44,896 nucleotides of DNA from Acidobacteriaceae bacterium. Its GTDB lineage: Bacteria; Acidobacteriota; Terriglobia; Terriglobales; Acidobacteriaceae. The notes under the pieces were generated by a model. The model was not told the DNA's origin and made no database searches. It saw only the letters and a list, made by a program, of their open reading frames with translations. The DNA is taken from the NCBI GenBank assembly GCA_003131315.1, contig PKUV01000193.1, positions 1 to 44,896 on the forward strand. The letters are read 5' to 3'. Positions 8,207 through 17,652 of the stretch are shown in pieces (the stretch's first letter is position 1; each line of letters begins with the position of its first letter). Both the position numbers and the translations under genes were made by a program.

Positions 8207-10207
8207 ATGAAAAGGTTGGGTAGGCTTCTAGGTTCTAAGATACACAGTTCGCGGGCCAAGACTTTCCTGCGTGGGATGACTGTCTGTCTCTGGGTTGCGT
8301 TCGGTGTCCTCTTCGTCGGCCAGTCCGCGGCCCAGAGCGCCCAGCCGCCGACCGCGTACCCGGCCCTTCCCAGCGAGACGCCGGCGAAAATCGAACCTGT
8401 CACCGAAAGCTTTGATTACACCAAGCGCGAAGTCATGATTCCCATGCGCGACGGGGTCAAGCTGCACACGGTCATCATCGTGCCAAAAGGAGCCAAAGGC
8501 GCGCCCATCCTTCTGACGCGTACGCCCTACGACGCCAGCGGACTCACGAGCCATGCTGAGAGCACGCATCTCGGCCCCATCCTGCAGGGGTATGACAACG
8601 CCACCGACGTGATCGTCGAAGGCGGCTACATTCGCGTGGTCCAGGACGTGCGCGGCAAGCACGGCTCCGAGGGCGACTATGTCATGAATCGGCCGCTGCA
8701 TGGCCCGCAAAATCCTACGCCGGTCGATCACGCCACCGACACCTACGACACCATCGACTGGCTGGTGAAGAACATACCCGAGACGAACGGCAAGGTTGGC
8801 ATCCTCGGTATTTCTTACGATGGATTTCTGCCCCTGATGGCGCTCGTCAATCCGCATCCCGCGCTCAAAGTTGCGGTGCCAATGAATCCTATGGTGGATG
8901 GCTGGATGGGCGACGACTGGTTTCACAACGGCGCCTTCCGCGAACAGGGCATGCCCTACATCTATGAGCAGGAGGCGACGCGAGGCTCCGAGGTCAAGTG
9001 GTGGAAGAGCTACTTTGACGACTACGACATGTTCATGCAGGCGGGATCGGCGGGCGAACTCGGGCGGCTCCATGGGTTGGAGCAGGCCGGCTTTTGGCGA
9101 AAGATTCTCGAACACCCCAGCTACGACGCCTTCTGGCGCGACCAGGCGGTGGACCGCGTGTTGGCCGATGAGCCGCTCAAGGTACCGGTGATGCTTGTGC
9201 ACAGCCTCTGGGACCAAGAGGACATCTACGGGGCCATCGCCGTATACAAGGCCATCAAGCCGAAGGACACAATGAACGACAAGGTATTCCTGGTGCTGGG
9301 TCCCTGGCATCACGCACAGGAGATTGGGGACGGCAGCGCGCTCGGCGCCTTGAAATTCGGCAGCGATACTGCGCTCTATTTTCGGCGGGAGATTCTGCGG
9401 CCATTTCTCGATCAGTATCTGAAAGACGGTGCGCCGAAAGCCGATGTCGCGCCGGTCTCCGCCTTCGAAACCGGCACCAACAAGTGGCTGCGCCTGCCCG
9501 CGTGGCCGGCTGGATGCGCGACCGGCTGCGGCGTAAGGCCGACGCCGCTCTATCTGGATGCGGGTTTGAAGTTAAGCTTTACGGCGCCCAGCCCCAGCGA
9601 TGCGGCATTCGACGAGTATGTTTCCGATCCGTCGAAGCCCGTGCCCTTTCGCGCCCGCCCCATTGATGACGCATCGTGGTCGCGGTGGCTGGCGGACGAC
9701 CAGCGCGAAGCGTCCGGCCGCCCCGATGTTGTGGCGTTCGTTTCCGACGTCTTGACCGCGCCGGTGAAGATCAGCGGTCAGCCGGTGGCCAATCTAATCG
9801 CCAGCACCAGCGGCACCGATTCCGATTGGGTAGTTAAGCTGATTGATGTCTACCCTGACGAAGTGGCCGCCCAAGCGGCGATGGGTGGATATCAACTGAT
9901 GGTGTCGGCCGACATCTTCCGGGGCCGCTATCGCGAGAGCCTGGAGACGGCAAAGCCGATCGCGTCCGACCAGCCCCTGCTTTACCACTACGCTCTGCCT
10001 ACCGCGAACCATGTCTTCCTGCCCGGCCATCGCATCATGGTGCAGATCCAGTCGAGTTGGTTCCCGCTGTACGACCGCAATCCGCAGACGTTCGTCTCCA
10101 ACATCTTCTGGGCCAAGCCAGCGGATTACCGCAAGGCCGAGCAGCGTGTCTACCACACGCCCGGCCAGGCTAGCTTCATTGAATTGCCCTTGGTTGTGAC
10201 GCCTTAA
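8207..10207 (+). CDS. CocE/NonD-family secreted serine hydrolase
   Basis: A 666-residue protein with an N-terminal signal or anchor (hydrophobic residues 24-40, cleavage likely near AAQSA). The body begins REVMIPMRDGVKLHTVIIVPKG, typical of the X-Pro dipeptidyl-peptidase/CocE alpha/beta hydrolase domain. VGILGISYDGFLPL near residue 200 holds the nucleophile Ser in a G-x-S-Y-x-G elbow. LVHSLWDQEDIYG and GPWHHAQ supply the likely Asp and His. The C-terminal third is the jelly-roll (PepX_C) domain. These enzymes cleave acyl or peptide bonds, including aminoacyl esters; the substrate here is unknown. The start has a G-rich ribosome-binding stretch. The gene sits between a DinB gene and a copy of that gene's 3' end. 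Confidence 0.88.
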   Translation: MKRLGRLLGSKIHSSRAKTFLRGMTVCLWVAFGVLFVGQSAAQSAQPPTAYPALPSETPAKIEPVTESFDYTKREVMIPMRDGVKLHTVIIVPKGAKGAPILLTRTPYDASGLTSHAESTHLGPILQGYDNATDVIVEGGYIRVVQDVRGKHGSEGDYVMNRPLHGPQNPTPVDHATDTYDTIDWLVKNIPETNGKVGILGISYDGFLPLMALVNPHPALKVAVPMNPMVDGWMGDDWFHNGAFREQGMPYIYEQEATRGSEVKWWKSYFDDYDMFMQAGSAGELGRLHGLEQAGFWRKILEHPSYDAFWRDQAVDRVLADEPLKVPVMLVHSLWDQEDIYGAIAVYKAIKPKDTMNDKVFLVLGPWHHAQEIGDGSALGALKFGSDTALYFRREILRPFLDQYLKDGAPKADVAPVSAFETGTNKWLRLPAWPAGCATGCGVRPTPLYLDAGLKLSFTAPSPSDAAFDEYVSDPSKPVPFRARPIDDASWSRWLADDQREASGRPDVVAFVSDVLTAPVKISGQPVANLIASTSGTDSDWVVKLIDVYPDEVAAQAAMGGYQLMVSADIFRGRYRESLETAKPIASDQPLLYHYALPTANHVFLPGHRIMVQIQSSWFPLYDRNPQTFVSNIFWAKPADYRKAEQRVYHTPGQASFIELPLVVTP

Positions 10208-10210
10208 GAG

Positions 10211-10319
10211 GCGGCGGATGGCCGGTGTCCCGCTGAAGGGTGAAAACTATTTCGCAGCCGAAATCACCGTCGGAATGGTCGGCGAGGATCAGGCATCCCC
10301 GCGCAAAGAGTTCGATTGA
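10211..10319 (+). pseudogene. Duplicated 3' end of the DinB-like gene
   Basis: This stretch is collinear over 109 bases with 7994-8102, the end of the DinB gene, with roughly a dozen substitutions. It still translates to RRMAGVPLKGENYFAAEIT and ends with its own stop. There is no promoter-proximal part, so it is a remnant. It makes the CocE gene lie between two direct repeats. Confidence 0.85.
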
Positions 10320-10436
10320 AATTCGAACGGTGACTGGCATCCCGGTCCGAGCCGAACCTTCGCGGTCAATTTTCTCCTTCGAAGCGCTGTGCTTAGATAA
10401 CTCCGATCGCAAATCTCAAATTTCTAAGGACTCTTC

Positions 10437-10853
10437 ATGTACCGATTTCTGCTCGCCGTATTTCTTGCGACGGCTGCATTCATGCACGCGCAAGCGAAAC
10501 CCGCCACCACCAACATGCAGGTCAACCGGAATGCCAACCTCGCTCAGAGAGCGGTACAGGTAGATCCCGTGATGGTGTTGCAACGCCAGGTTGCGCAACT
10601 GCAGGCGCAGGTGAAGGAACTCAGACGCCAACTTGACCTGGTCGCCAAAGACGCCAACGCTGCCCGCAGCAACATTCCCAAGTGCAGCGCGGACCTGCGT
10701 GAAAGCTCAAGTCCCGGCGGGACACGCGCGTGCCAGCCGTACCAGTGCGACCCCGTGGCCGGAAGCTGCCTGATGTCCTGTGCCACCTCTGAAGATTGCA
10801 CGCCCGGCACAAACTGCGACATGGGCATTGGGCGCGGTACGACGGGACGCTAA
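10437..10853 (+). CDS. Secreted protein with coiled coil and Cys-rich tail
   Basis: A 138-residue protein of unknown function. Residues 1-20 are a clear signal peptide (MYRFLLAVFLATAAFMHAQA). Residues about 40-75 form a heptad-like coiled coil (VMVLQRQVAQLQAQVKELRR). The C-terminal 60 residues contain seven Cys in spacings such as CQPYQCDPVAGSC and CATSEDCTPGTNC. These resemble small disulfide-rich repeats found in outer-membrane or extracellular proteins. AAGGA stands seven bases before ATG 10437. It is probably exported and disulfide-bonded. I recognise no named family. Confidence 0.7.
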   Translation: MYRFLLAVFLATAAFMHAQAKPATTNMQVNRNANLAQRAVQVDPVMVLQRQVAQLQAQVKELRRQLDLVAKDANAARSNIPKCSADLRESSSPGGTRACQPYQCDPVAGSCLMSCATSEDCTPGTNCDMGIGRGTTGR

Positions 10854-10981
10854 CCGGCGGTGCGCAAAATTTGACCAGCTGCATGAATTTTCGTCAGTGG
10901 TTCCGGCGTCCTTGGTCTGAGGGCTGGGGGCTGAGTAAAATAGCGGGAAAGCGGCCTTTGCAAAGGCGCGCAGGAGACTCA

Positions 10982-11332
10982 ATGGCTTCCGGTGAAACGG
11001 CAACCGCTGTCACGAGCACGATTCCGCAACTTCCTAACCACAAAGTCAAGATCAAGAAGACGGGCCAGCGTGTATGCAATGAGAAAAACGAAAAGGGCAA
11101 GTTCTGCGGCGGACACCTGAAACGCTGGTTCTATGCCGCCGACGTGCTCGAACAGGAGTGCGGCTGCGTGGAGAAAGCCTGGGGAGCGGACGCAGAAGTG
11201 TATCGCTGCGAATTTTGTCAGACTCTCTACCTGCCCAGTCCCGAAGATCCGCGTGGGGTGAATGTCGCGGGGACAGGCCAGCTTTCGGTGTTCGGGCTAA
11301 CGGTTCCTCCCAAGGAAGAGAAAAAAGCGTAG
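10982..11332 (+). CDS. Small Cys-rich, possibly zinc-binding protein
   Basis: A 116-residue protein of unknown function, starting at ATG 10982 with AGGAG six bases upstream. An in-frame extension to 10796 lacks such a site and is unlikely. The central part has ordered Cys pairs (VCNEKNEKGKFCGGH, ECGCVEK, CEFCQTLY), which suggests one or two zinc knuckles. The lysine-rich start of the domain (HKVKIKKTGQRVC) could contact nucleic acid. It has no signal peptide. The convergent TPR gene ends only six bases downstream. A metal-binding role is inference. Confidence 0.7.
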   Translation: MASGETATAVTSTIPQLPNHKVKIKKTGQRVCNEKNEKGKFCGGHLKRWFYAADVLEQECGCVEKAWGADAEVYRCEFCQTLYLPSPEDPRGVNVAGTGQLSVFGLTVPPKEEKKA

Positions 11333-11337
11333 CGTCA

Positions 11338-12582
11338 CTACTCCGGCTCCCGCGCCAGTTCCGGACTCGGCACCGTCTCTCCCTCCAGTTCCTTGTGCCG
11401 CGCCGCCCGCTGTTCATTCAGCATCTTGGTCGCCGACGCCAACTCCGCCCGGCCTTCTTTGTCGCGTCCCATGCGCACCAGCACCTGCCCGCGTAGATAA
11501 CGCGCGCTAGCGGCCCCCCTGTCGAGCCGGATGACCCGATCCAGTTCCGACAGTGCGGCCGCGTAGTGCCGCCGGTGCTCTTCGATCTTCGCGAGGCCCA
11601 TGTGCGAGCTGATCAGTTGCGGATCGAGCTTCAGAGCGCTGCGATAATTCTTCGCCGCCTCGTCCTCGTTCCCGGCCGTCGACTCCACACTTCCCAACTG
11701 CTCGTAGCTGAAGGGCACGTCCGGCTCCAGCGCGATGTCCTTGTGAAACTCGTCGCGCGCCCGCTCGTAGTCCTGCTTGTGCGTATAGGCCAGGCCCAGA
11801 TTGAAGTGTACGAAAGGCAGCTTCGGATCGGCCTGCGCCGCCGCTTCCAGCTCCTTCACCGCATCGTCGTATTCTCCGCGATTGATATGCCCCTTGCCCA
11901 TCAGCAAATGAAATTCCGGAGAACCCTCTCCGATCTCAACCATCCGCGCCAGAGCTTTTTCCTCCAGTGCCTGGTTCTTGGCTTTGTCCGCCGCATGCTC
12001 AAGCACGTAGAGATAATTCAGTTGGTCCGACGCCTTTCCCCACAAGGGTTCCAGCGTGCCGATGGCATCCGTCCAGCGATCGTTGAAGAAGTAGCAAAGG
12101 CCCAGCAGATAACGAGCTTGATAGGAATCGGGCGACTGCTGCACCACCGACTCAAACGGATGAATCGCGCGCACGAAATCGTTCTGACGGAAATATGCGA
12201 GCCCGATATTCAGCCGGATTCCCGCGATGCCCGGCGCGAGCTTCTCGGCTTTGTGCAGCATTTCGAGAGCCCGCGGCCACTGCTTGCGGCGCATATGAAT
12301 CACGCCAAGATTCGCATAAGCTCCCGCCACGCCGGGATCGATCGCCAGCACCTGCCGGAACTCGCGTTCGGCATCATCAAGCTTACCCGCATGGAGCGCG
12401 GCTTCTCCGGCTTCAAACAGCTTCTGCGGATCGCGCGCCGCCTGCGCCGCTCCGGCCCCCGCCTTCGCCGGCGCCGTGCGCTGGACACTTGTCGTATTCG
12501 TTACACCACTCGTTACCCCACTCGAAAGAAAAAGCAGTAAGAAAACGACGAAGGTCATGCGGATGCTTGACACTCGATTCAT
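11338..12582 (-). CDS. Secreted/anchored TPR-repeat protein
   Basis: A 414-residue protein. A hydrophobic segment at residues 9-25 (MTFVVFLLLFLSSGVTSGV) is a signal peptide or anchor. An Ala-rich linker follows, then about nine tetratricopeptide repeats, for example LFEAGEAALHAGKLDDAERE, VLAIDPGVAGAYANLG and YEQLGSVESTAGNEDEAAKN. TPR proteins act as protein-binding scaffolds; a periplasmic or outer-membrane partner is likely but not identifiable. I used ATG 12582 because the frame continues upstream only into the opposite-strand LacI gene. The starts of this gene and of lacI are 45 bases apart and divergent, so the two may share a control region. Confidence 0.82.
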   Translation of the reverse strand: MNRVSSIRMTFVVFLLLFLSSGVTSGVTNTTSVQRTAPAKAGAGAAQAARDPQKLFEAGEAALHAGKLDDAEREFRQVLAIDPGVAGAYANLGVIHMRRKQWPRALEMLHKAEKLAPGIAGIRLNIGLAYFRQNDFVRAIHPFESVVQQSPDSYQARYLLGLCYFFNDRWTDAIGTLEPLWGKASDQLNYLYVLEHAADKAKNQALEEKALARMVEIGEGSPEFHLLMGKGHINRGEYDDAVKELEAAAQADPKLPFVHFNLGLAYTHKQDYERARDEFHKDIALEPDVPFSYEQLGSVESTAGNEDEAAKNYRSALKLDPQLISSHMGLAKIEEHRRHYAAALSELDRVIRLDRGAASARYLRGQVLVRMGRDKEGRAELASATKMLNEQRAARHKELEGETVPSPELAREPE

Positions 12583-12627
12583 CGTCCTGTAGTGTCCGCC
12601 AGCAAGAGGCTTAAATTCAAGGAGTCC

Positions 12628-13767
12628 ATGGAATCTGCCGATTCGAAGCCTACGCGAAATGCCTCGTCGGCGAAATCCCGCCATGCGTCCGAGCCCTCCC
12701 GCAAACGGTCGCAGCCGGCAGCGGTCACCATCCGCGACGTCGCCGAGCGCAGCGGATTTTCTTCGGCCACCGTTTCCATTGTCCTGAACAACGCGCCGCT
12801 GGCACGCTACATTCCCGACACCACCAAAGGAAAGATCCAGCGCGCCGCCTCGCATCTCGGCTACCGTCCCAACCTGTTTGCGCGCTCGCTGCGTGGCCGG
12901 CGCAGCCACACGGTCGGCGTCATGGTTTTCGACATGACCGACCCTTACTGCACGCTCGTGCTGCGCGGCATCGAGAACACTCTCTACCAGTCGTCTTTTC
13001 TTCCCATTCTTACAGATGTCCACAACGAGCGCAGCCGCTTCGAACGCTATCTCGAAATGCTGCTGGACCGCCGCATCGAGGGACTCGTCGTCCTCGCCAA
13101 CTGGTTGTTCGTCGACATCAACGTGCTCGCCGATCTCGAGAAGAACAACATCCCCACCGCGATTGTGGGGCGCGAATTGAAAAATGACAAGATCAGCTCC
13201 GTGATCGTCGACAATAATCTGGGCGCGCGTGCCGCCCTCGAACACCTGTATTCGCTCGGCCATCGCAAAATCGCGTTCATCCGCGGCCCCCACCAGTTGT
13301 CCGATACCGAACCTCGGTGGCGTGGCGTGCGGACGCTTGCCCGCGAACGTAACCTCGAACTCGACCCGCGGCTGATCGTCGATCTACCAGAATCTGGAGA
13401 TCCGTTCTCAAGTTTTGAACAAGGATACAAATTAACGGAGGAATTGCTGCACCGCCGCCGTCCCTTCACCGCGTTGATGGCCTTTGACGACATGACCGCT
13501 TTCGGCGCTATCCGTGCGCTCGCCAAGGCGGGGATTCGCGTTCCCGATCAATGCTCGGTGGTGGGTTTTGACGACGTCGCGCCTGCTGCCATCTATTCTC
13601 CCGCGCTGACCACCGTGCGCCAGCCCATGGAAGTTATGGGAACGGCCGCGGCGACCATTGTGCTCGAGGCCATCAACGCCACTCTCGAAAAGAAGCCGAC
13701 CCCTACCATTCACCGCAGAATCGTTCCCGAGCTGATCGTGCGCGAGTCCACCCGCAGCGTAAAGTAG
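12628..13767 (+). CDS. LacI-family transcriptional regulator
   Basis: A 379-residue repressor. After a charged N-terminal leader, residues 33-80 form the LacI helix-turn-helix plus hinge (VTIRDVAERSGFSSATVSIVLNN, then GYRPNLFARSLRGR). The rest is a periplasmic-binding-protein-like sensor domain (TVGVMVFDMTDPY, IVDNNLGARAALEHL, TALMAFDDMTAFGAIRAL, CSVVGFDDV). It should bind a sugar or derivative in the cytoplasm and release an operator. ATG 12628 follows AAGGAG at a good distance; a GTG at 12592 is a weaker choice. The TonB-dependent receptor 223 bases downstream has a LacI-like operator in its leader, so it is the likely target. Confidence 0.92.
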   Translation: MESADSKPTRNASSAKSRHASEPSRKRSQPAAVTIRDVAERSGFSSATVSIVLNNAPLARYIPDTTKGKIQRAASHLGYRPNLFARSLRGRRSHTVGVMVFDMTDPYCTLVLRGIENTLYQSSFLPILTDVHNERSRFERYLEMLLDRRIEGLVVLANWLFVDINVLADLEKNNIPTAIVGRELKNDKISSVIVDNNLGARAALEHLYSLGHRKIAFIRGPHQLSDTEPRWRGVRTLARERNLELDPRLIVDLPESGDPFSSFEQGYKLTEELLHRRRPFTALMAFDDMTAFGAIRALAKAGIRVPDQCSVVGFDDVAPAAIYSPALTTVRQPMEVMGTAAATIVLEAINATLEKKPTPTIHRRIVPELIVRESTRSVK

Positions 13768-13824
13768 CTGCCCTGGACCCAACCCTGCATTTTCTCTTGA
13801 CAGAGACAGACACCTGAAGCAGTA

Positions 13825-13838
13825 TTGATACGTTTTAA
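13825..13838. promoter_or_regulatory. Candidate LacI-family operator
   Basis: TTGATACGTTTTAA is an imperfect 14-base palindrome with a central CG, the form typical of LacI-family operators. It lies between the regulator gene and the receptor start, about 150 bases before ATG 13991. No other gene is seen in 13768-13990. Confidence 0.4.
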
Positions 13839-13990
13839 TAAAGGCATTTGACTGCTTTTGAGGATGGAACGCATAGGGCCCCGCACATACCAGGTTCTAG
13901 ATGGAAGCCCAGACGATTTTTTGGTGAGAGCGTCTTGATGAAAAGCGTCTGGTATTTGTTCCGCGTCGAATTGGCGAGAGGGAGTCAGAT

Positions 13991-16900
13991 ATGAGAGTTC
14001 GTCTGCTATGTGGGATAGCGGTAGGAGTGTTAGTGCTTTCGGCGGCATTCGTGCACGCCCAGGACACAGCATCTTTGACGGGAACGGTTCGCGACTCCTC
14101 CGGCGCGAGTGTCGTGAACGCGCAGGTTGCGGTCGCCAATGCGGAGAAGGGCATCAGCCGGAACACCAAAACAAATTCTGAGGGCGAATACTCAGTCCCC
14201 GCGTTGCCGGCTCCTGGTTCGTACAACGTTACGGTCACGGCACAGGGCTTCACGAAGTACGTGGCCAAGGGCGTTGTCCTGGATGTTGCCCAGAAGGCTC
14301 GCGTCGACGTGGCTCTCCAAGTCGGCGGTTCCACCATCGAGGTGACCGTCGAGGGCACAACCACAGCTCAGGTAGAAACCCAAAGTTCGGAAATGGCTGG
14401 CACCGTCACGGGCAAGGAAATCTCCCAGTTGCAGTTGAACGGTCGCAACTTCACCCAGTTGGTGACCCTGGTTCCCGGTGTCAGCAATCAAACCGGACAA
14501 GATGAGGCACAAGTCGGGATCATGGGCAGCGTTCAATACAGCATCAATGGCGGCCGCGTCGAGTACAACAACTGGGAACTCGATGGCGGCGACAACATGG
14601 ACAACGGGAGCAACGGCAGCTTGAACGTTTTTCCCAGCATAGACGCGATCGCGGAGTTCAAGGTGCTGACCTCGAACTACGGGGCGCAATACGGACGCAA
14701 CGGCTCCGGCACGGTGGAGACGGAACTCAAATCCGGGACCAGCGCCTTCCACGGCGACCTCTACGAGTTCGTCCGCAACGACGCCTTCAATGCCAAAAAC
14801 TACTTCGATTCTTCGGTGCCGCCGTACAAGAAGAACGATTTTGGCGGTACCATCGGCGGCCCGGTTTACATCCCCGGTGTTTACAACAAAGACAAGCAGA
14901 GGACATTCTTTTTCTATTCCGAGGAATTTCGGCGGGAACGCACGCCCGCAAACTACAACAATCCCGTTCCCTACAGCGCTGAACGTAGCGGCAATTTCAG
15001 CGACGTCTGCCCCAATACCAGTTCGTCGCCGCCGCCGGACCCTATGGCGGATTGCCCCATTGACCCCACAACCAGCACGTACTTCGTGAACAACCAGATT
15101 CCGACGAATCGGTTGGCTCAGGCCGGCCTGGACTTGCTCCCTCTGATCCCGGTGGGAACCGTAGATACTCCCGGAGCGGCATCCTACATTGCTTCCGAAT
15201 CGCTGCCCACGACTTGGCGCGAAGAACTGTTCCGCATCGATCACAACCTTACCGCACACAATCGGCTCTCCTTCCACTACGTCCACGATTCATGGGATCA
15301 ACTCCAACCCTCCAGCCTCTGGACTGGCGATCCTTTCCCCATCGTGCAAACGGACTTTAACGGTCCCGCGATCAGCATGTTGGCGCGCCTCACCAGCACG
15401 ATTTCGCCGACTCTGCTCAACGAGTTTGTTGCCAGCTACACCACCGACCACCTTACCATGCATTCCACAGGCCACAACTGGCAAGGTCCTCAGGGTGGTC
15501 TGCCCATGGGCTACCTCTTCCCTAACAATGGTTACGTAGGCAAATTGCCCACCATCTCACTTACCGGCGGGTATGCGTACGGCGGCGGCTTCAGCATGGA
15601 CCCGAACGGTGAGTGGCCGGAGGGGCCGTATAACTCGAATCCGACCTACACGTATCGCGACAACATGACCAAGATCGCGGGTAAGCATAGCCTGGCGTTC
15701 GGCGCCTACTTCGTCGCCGCGCAAAAAAATGAGCTCAGCGGTCTTCTTACCGACGGCCAGCTCTCGTTCAGCACAAGCTCTACCGTGACCACAGGGAACT
15801 CCTTTGCCGACATGCTCCTGGGGAACATTGCGAGCTTTTCTCAAGGCAGTAGCCAGCTAAAGTTCTATAACCGCTACAAGATTGTCGAGCCCTATTTGCA
15901 GGATGACTGGCGCGCCACCCCGCGCCTGACTCTGAATCTCGGTTTGCGCCTTAGCCTGTTTGGGACATATCGCGAGAAGTATGGACACGCTTATAACTGG
16001 GATCCGGCAGTTTATCTTAAGAACGGCGCGGCCGCCGTACCTCAAATCGACACCAATGGCAACCTGGTTTCGGGGGTCGGCAGCCCGTACGATGGACTGG
16101 TGCAATGCGGCAAGAACGGCGTCCCAGTCGGTTGCATGAAGGGACACCTGTTCAACCCCGCCCCGCGTATCGGCTTTGCCTTCGACCCCTGGGGGAACGG
16201 CAAAACAGCCATCCGCGGCGGTTACGGAATCTTCTTTGAGCACACCAACGGAAACGAGGGCAACACCGAGTCCCTGGAAACCCAATCCTCGCCTCTATTG
16301 CAAATTGCTTCATCCCCACCCAACATTTCCGGTTATCAGAACATTGGGGCGGGCGGAGCCGCGGGCCCGCTTAGTTTTATTTCGGTTCCCAATAAGGCGG
16401 TTTGGCCTTACATGCAGCAGTGGCACCTCGACATCGAGCATGAACTGCCTCACCACACGGTGCTCACGGTCTCCTATGTGGGCAGCAAGGGCACGCATCT
16501 CACGCGCCAGAGCGACTTGAACCAGCTACATCCAGTGACCGCCGCGCAGAATCCGTATCAAGCCGCACAGACGATTAGTGCTGCGGACTGCAATAGCATT
16601 GCAACGACCTGGGGCGCTGGTCCCGGCCAAACCACCGTGATTGCAATGGTGAACGGCCAGCAGTACTCTGGTCAGGTGGCGCAAGATCTCTCGACAGCTT
16701 GCGGCAACGACGCGGATTATTACCGGCCGTACTACGGTATTGGTAGCATTACCCGCACCGAGGCGGCAGCATCTTCGAGCTATAACGCTTTGGAGGTTTC
16801 GGGCCGCAGGACCATTGGCGGACTGACCCTCGATGTTGCCTACACGTACAGCCACTCCATCGACGATTCTTCGGATCGATACGACGCGGGCTTCGTGAAT

Positions 16901-17536
16901 TCATATGACTGGGCCTCCTATCGAGCCAGTTCGAGTTTCGATGTCCGGCAAATACTGAATGTCAGCTACATCTATGATTTGCCGTTCTTCAAGAAATCCG
17001 GCCTCAGCCACACGCTCCTCGGCGGGTGGCAGTGGTCCGGCATAGCGAGTTTTCAGAGCGGAACTCCATTCAGCGCCGTCAACAAAGGGGGCCCCTACCC
17101 CGACAACGCCGGTGTCGCCGGCAGTGGAGCCGGCTCCTACGCGGATCGGATCGGCGACCCCAACGCCAGTATCCCGCCGGTGCCCCCGGGCCCCCAGACT
17201 GCTGGTTTTTTCTACAACCCCAATGCCTATACGGATCCCCAAGGGCTCACCTTCGGAAACGCGGCCAGGAACTCCCTGCGCAATCCGAGCCGCACTAACT
17301 TCGACATGGCGCTCTTCAAGCGCTTTGCCGTGACGGAAGGCAAGGCGTTCGAGTTCCGGGCTGAAGTTTTTAACGTGTTTAACCACACGGAATGGCTTCC
17401 CATTGCCGGCGATCCAGGCTCCGGAGCGAGCAATAACAGCGACGGCACCAACGGATATGGCGCTTCCAACTTTTTTCAGCTCACTGGGGCTCACAACCCT
17501 CGCATCCTGCAACTGGGGGCGAAGTTCATCTTCTAG
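13991..17536 (+). CDS. Oar-like TonB-dependent receptor with N-terminal carboxypeptidase-regulatory-like domain
   Basis: A 1181-residue outer membrane receptor. A signal peptide (cleavage near VHAQD) is followed by a Cna-B/CarboxypepD-regulatory-like domain at about 27-115 (TASLTGTVRDSSGASVVNAQ). The plug comes next (about 130-260: QLNGRNFTQLVTLVPGVSNQ, YNNWELDGGDNMDNG, YGAQYGRNGSGTVETELKSG) and then a long beta-barrel ending in an aromatic residue (LQLGAKFIF). Such receptors in Acidobacteriota are thought to take up plant or microbial oligosaccharides or to bind surface polymers. AGGGAG stands eight bases before the start. The LacI gene upstream and the operator-like site suggest sugar-responsive control. 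Ligand unknown. Confidence 0.92.
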   Translation: MRVRLLCGIAVGVLVLSAAFVHAQDTASLTGTVRDSSGASVVNAQVAVANAEKGISRNTKTNSEGEYSVPALPAPGSYNVTVTAQGFTKYVAKGVVLDVAQKARVDVALQVGGSTIEVTVEGTTTAQVETQSSEMAGTVTGKEISQLQLNGRNFTQLVTLVPGVSNQTGQDEAQVGIMGSVQYSINGGRVEYNNWELDGGDNMDNGSNGSLNVFPSIDAIAEFKVLTSNYGAQYGRNGSGTVETELKSGTSAFHGDLYEFVRNDAFNAKNYFDSSVPPYKKNDFGGTIGGPVYIPGVYNKDKQRTFFFYSEEFRRERTPANYNNPVPYSAERSGNFSDVCPNTSSSPPPDPMADCPIDPTTSTYFVNNQIPTNRLAQAGLDLLPLIPVGTVDTPGAASYIASESLPTTWREELFRIDHNLTAHNRLSFHYVHDSWDQLQPSSLWTGDPFPIVQTDFNGPAISMLARLTSTISPTLLNEFVASYTTDHLTMHSTGHNWQGPQGGLPMGYLFPNNGYVGKLPTISLTGGYAYGGGFSMDPNGEWPEGPYNSNPTYTYRDNMTKIAGKHSLAFGAYFVAAQKNELSGLLTDGQLSFSTSSTVTTGNSFADMLLGNIASFSQGSSQLKFYNRYKIVEPYLQDDWRATPRLTLNLGLRLSLFGTYREKYGHAYNWDPAVYLKNGAAAVPQIDTNGNLVSGVGSPYDGLVQCGKNGVPVGCMKGHLFNPAPRIGFAFDPWGNGKTAIRGGYGIFFEHTNGNEGNTESLETQSSPLLQIASSPPNISGYQNIGAGGAAGPLSFISVPNKAVWPYMQQWHLDIEHELPHHTVLTVSYVGSKGTHLTRQSDLNQLHPVTAAQNPYQAAQTISAADCNSIATTWGAGPGQTTVIAMVNGQQYSGQVAQDLSTACGNDADYYRPYYGIGSITRTEAAASSSYNALEVSGRRTIGGLTLDVAYTYSHSIDDSSDRYDAGFVNSYDWASYRASSSFDVRQILNVSYIYDLPFFKKSGLSHTLLGGWQWSGIASFQSGTPFSAVNKGGPYPDNAGVAGSGAGSYADRIGDPNASIPPVPPGPQTAGFFYNPNAYTDPQGLTFGNAARNSLRNPSRTNFDMALFKRFAVTEGKAFEFRAEVFNVFNHTEWLPIAGDPGSGASNNSDGTNGYGASNFFQLTGAHNPRILQLGAKFIF

Positions 17537-17556
17537 CGAGACGCATAGTGCAAATA

Positions 17557-17588
17557 AAAAATCCTGGCTCGTTGCGAGCCAGGATTTT
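17557..17588. terminator. Strong bidirectional hairpin terminator
   Basis: ATCCTGGCTC and GAGCCAGGAT form a perfect 10-bp stem around a GTTGC loop, extended by A-run/T-run pairs on each side. It lies between the convergent receptor gene and the PLP-enzyme gene and can terminate both. Confidence 0.9.
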
Positions 17589-17652
17589 CTTCTTGAAACT
17601 CGACCACGACTAACCGCCAGCCGTCCACTGTTTCGAACAACACCGCGCGTCC

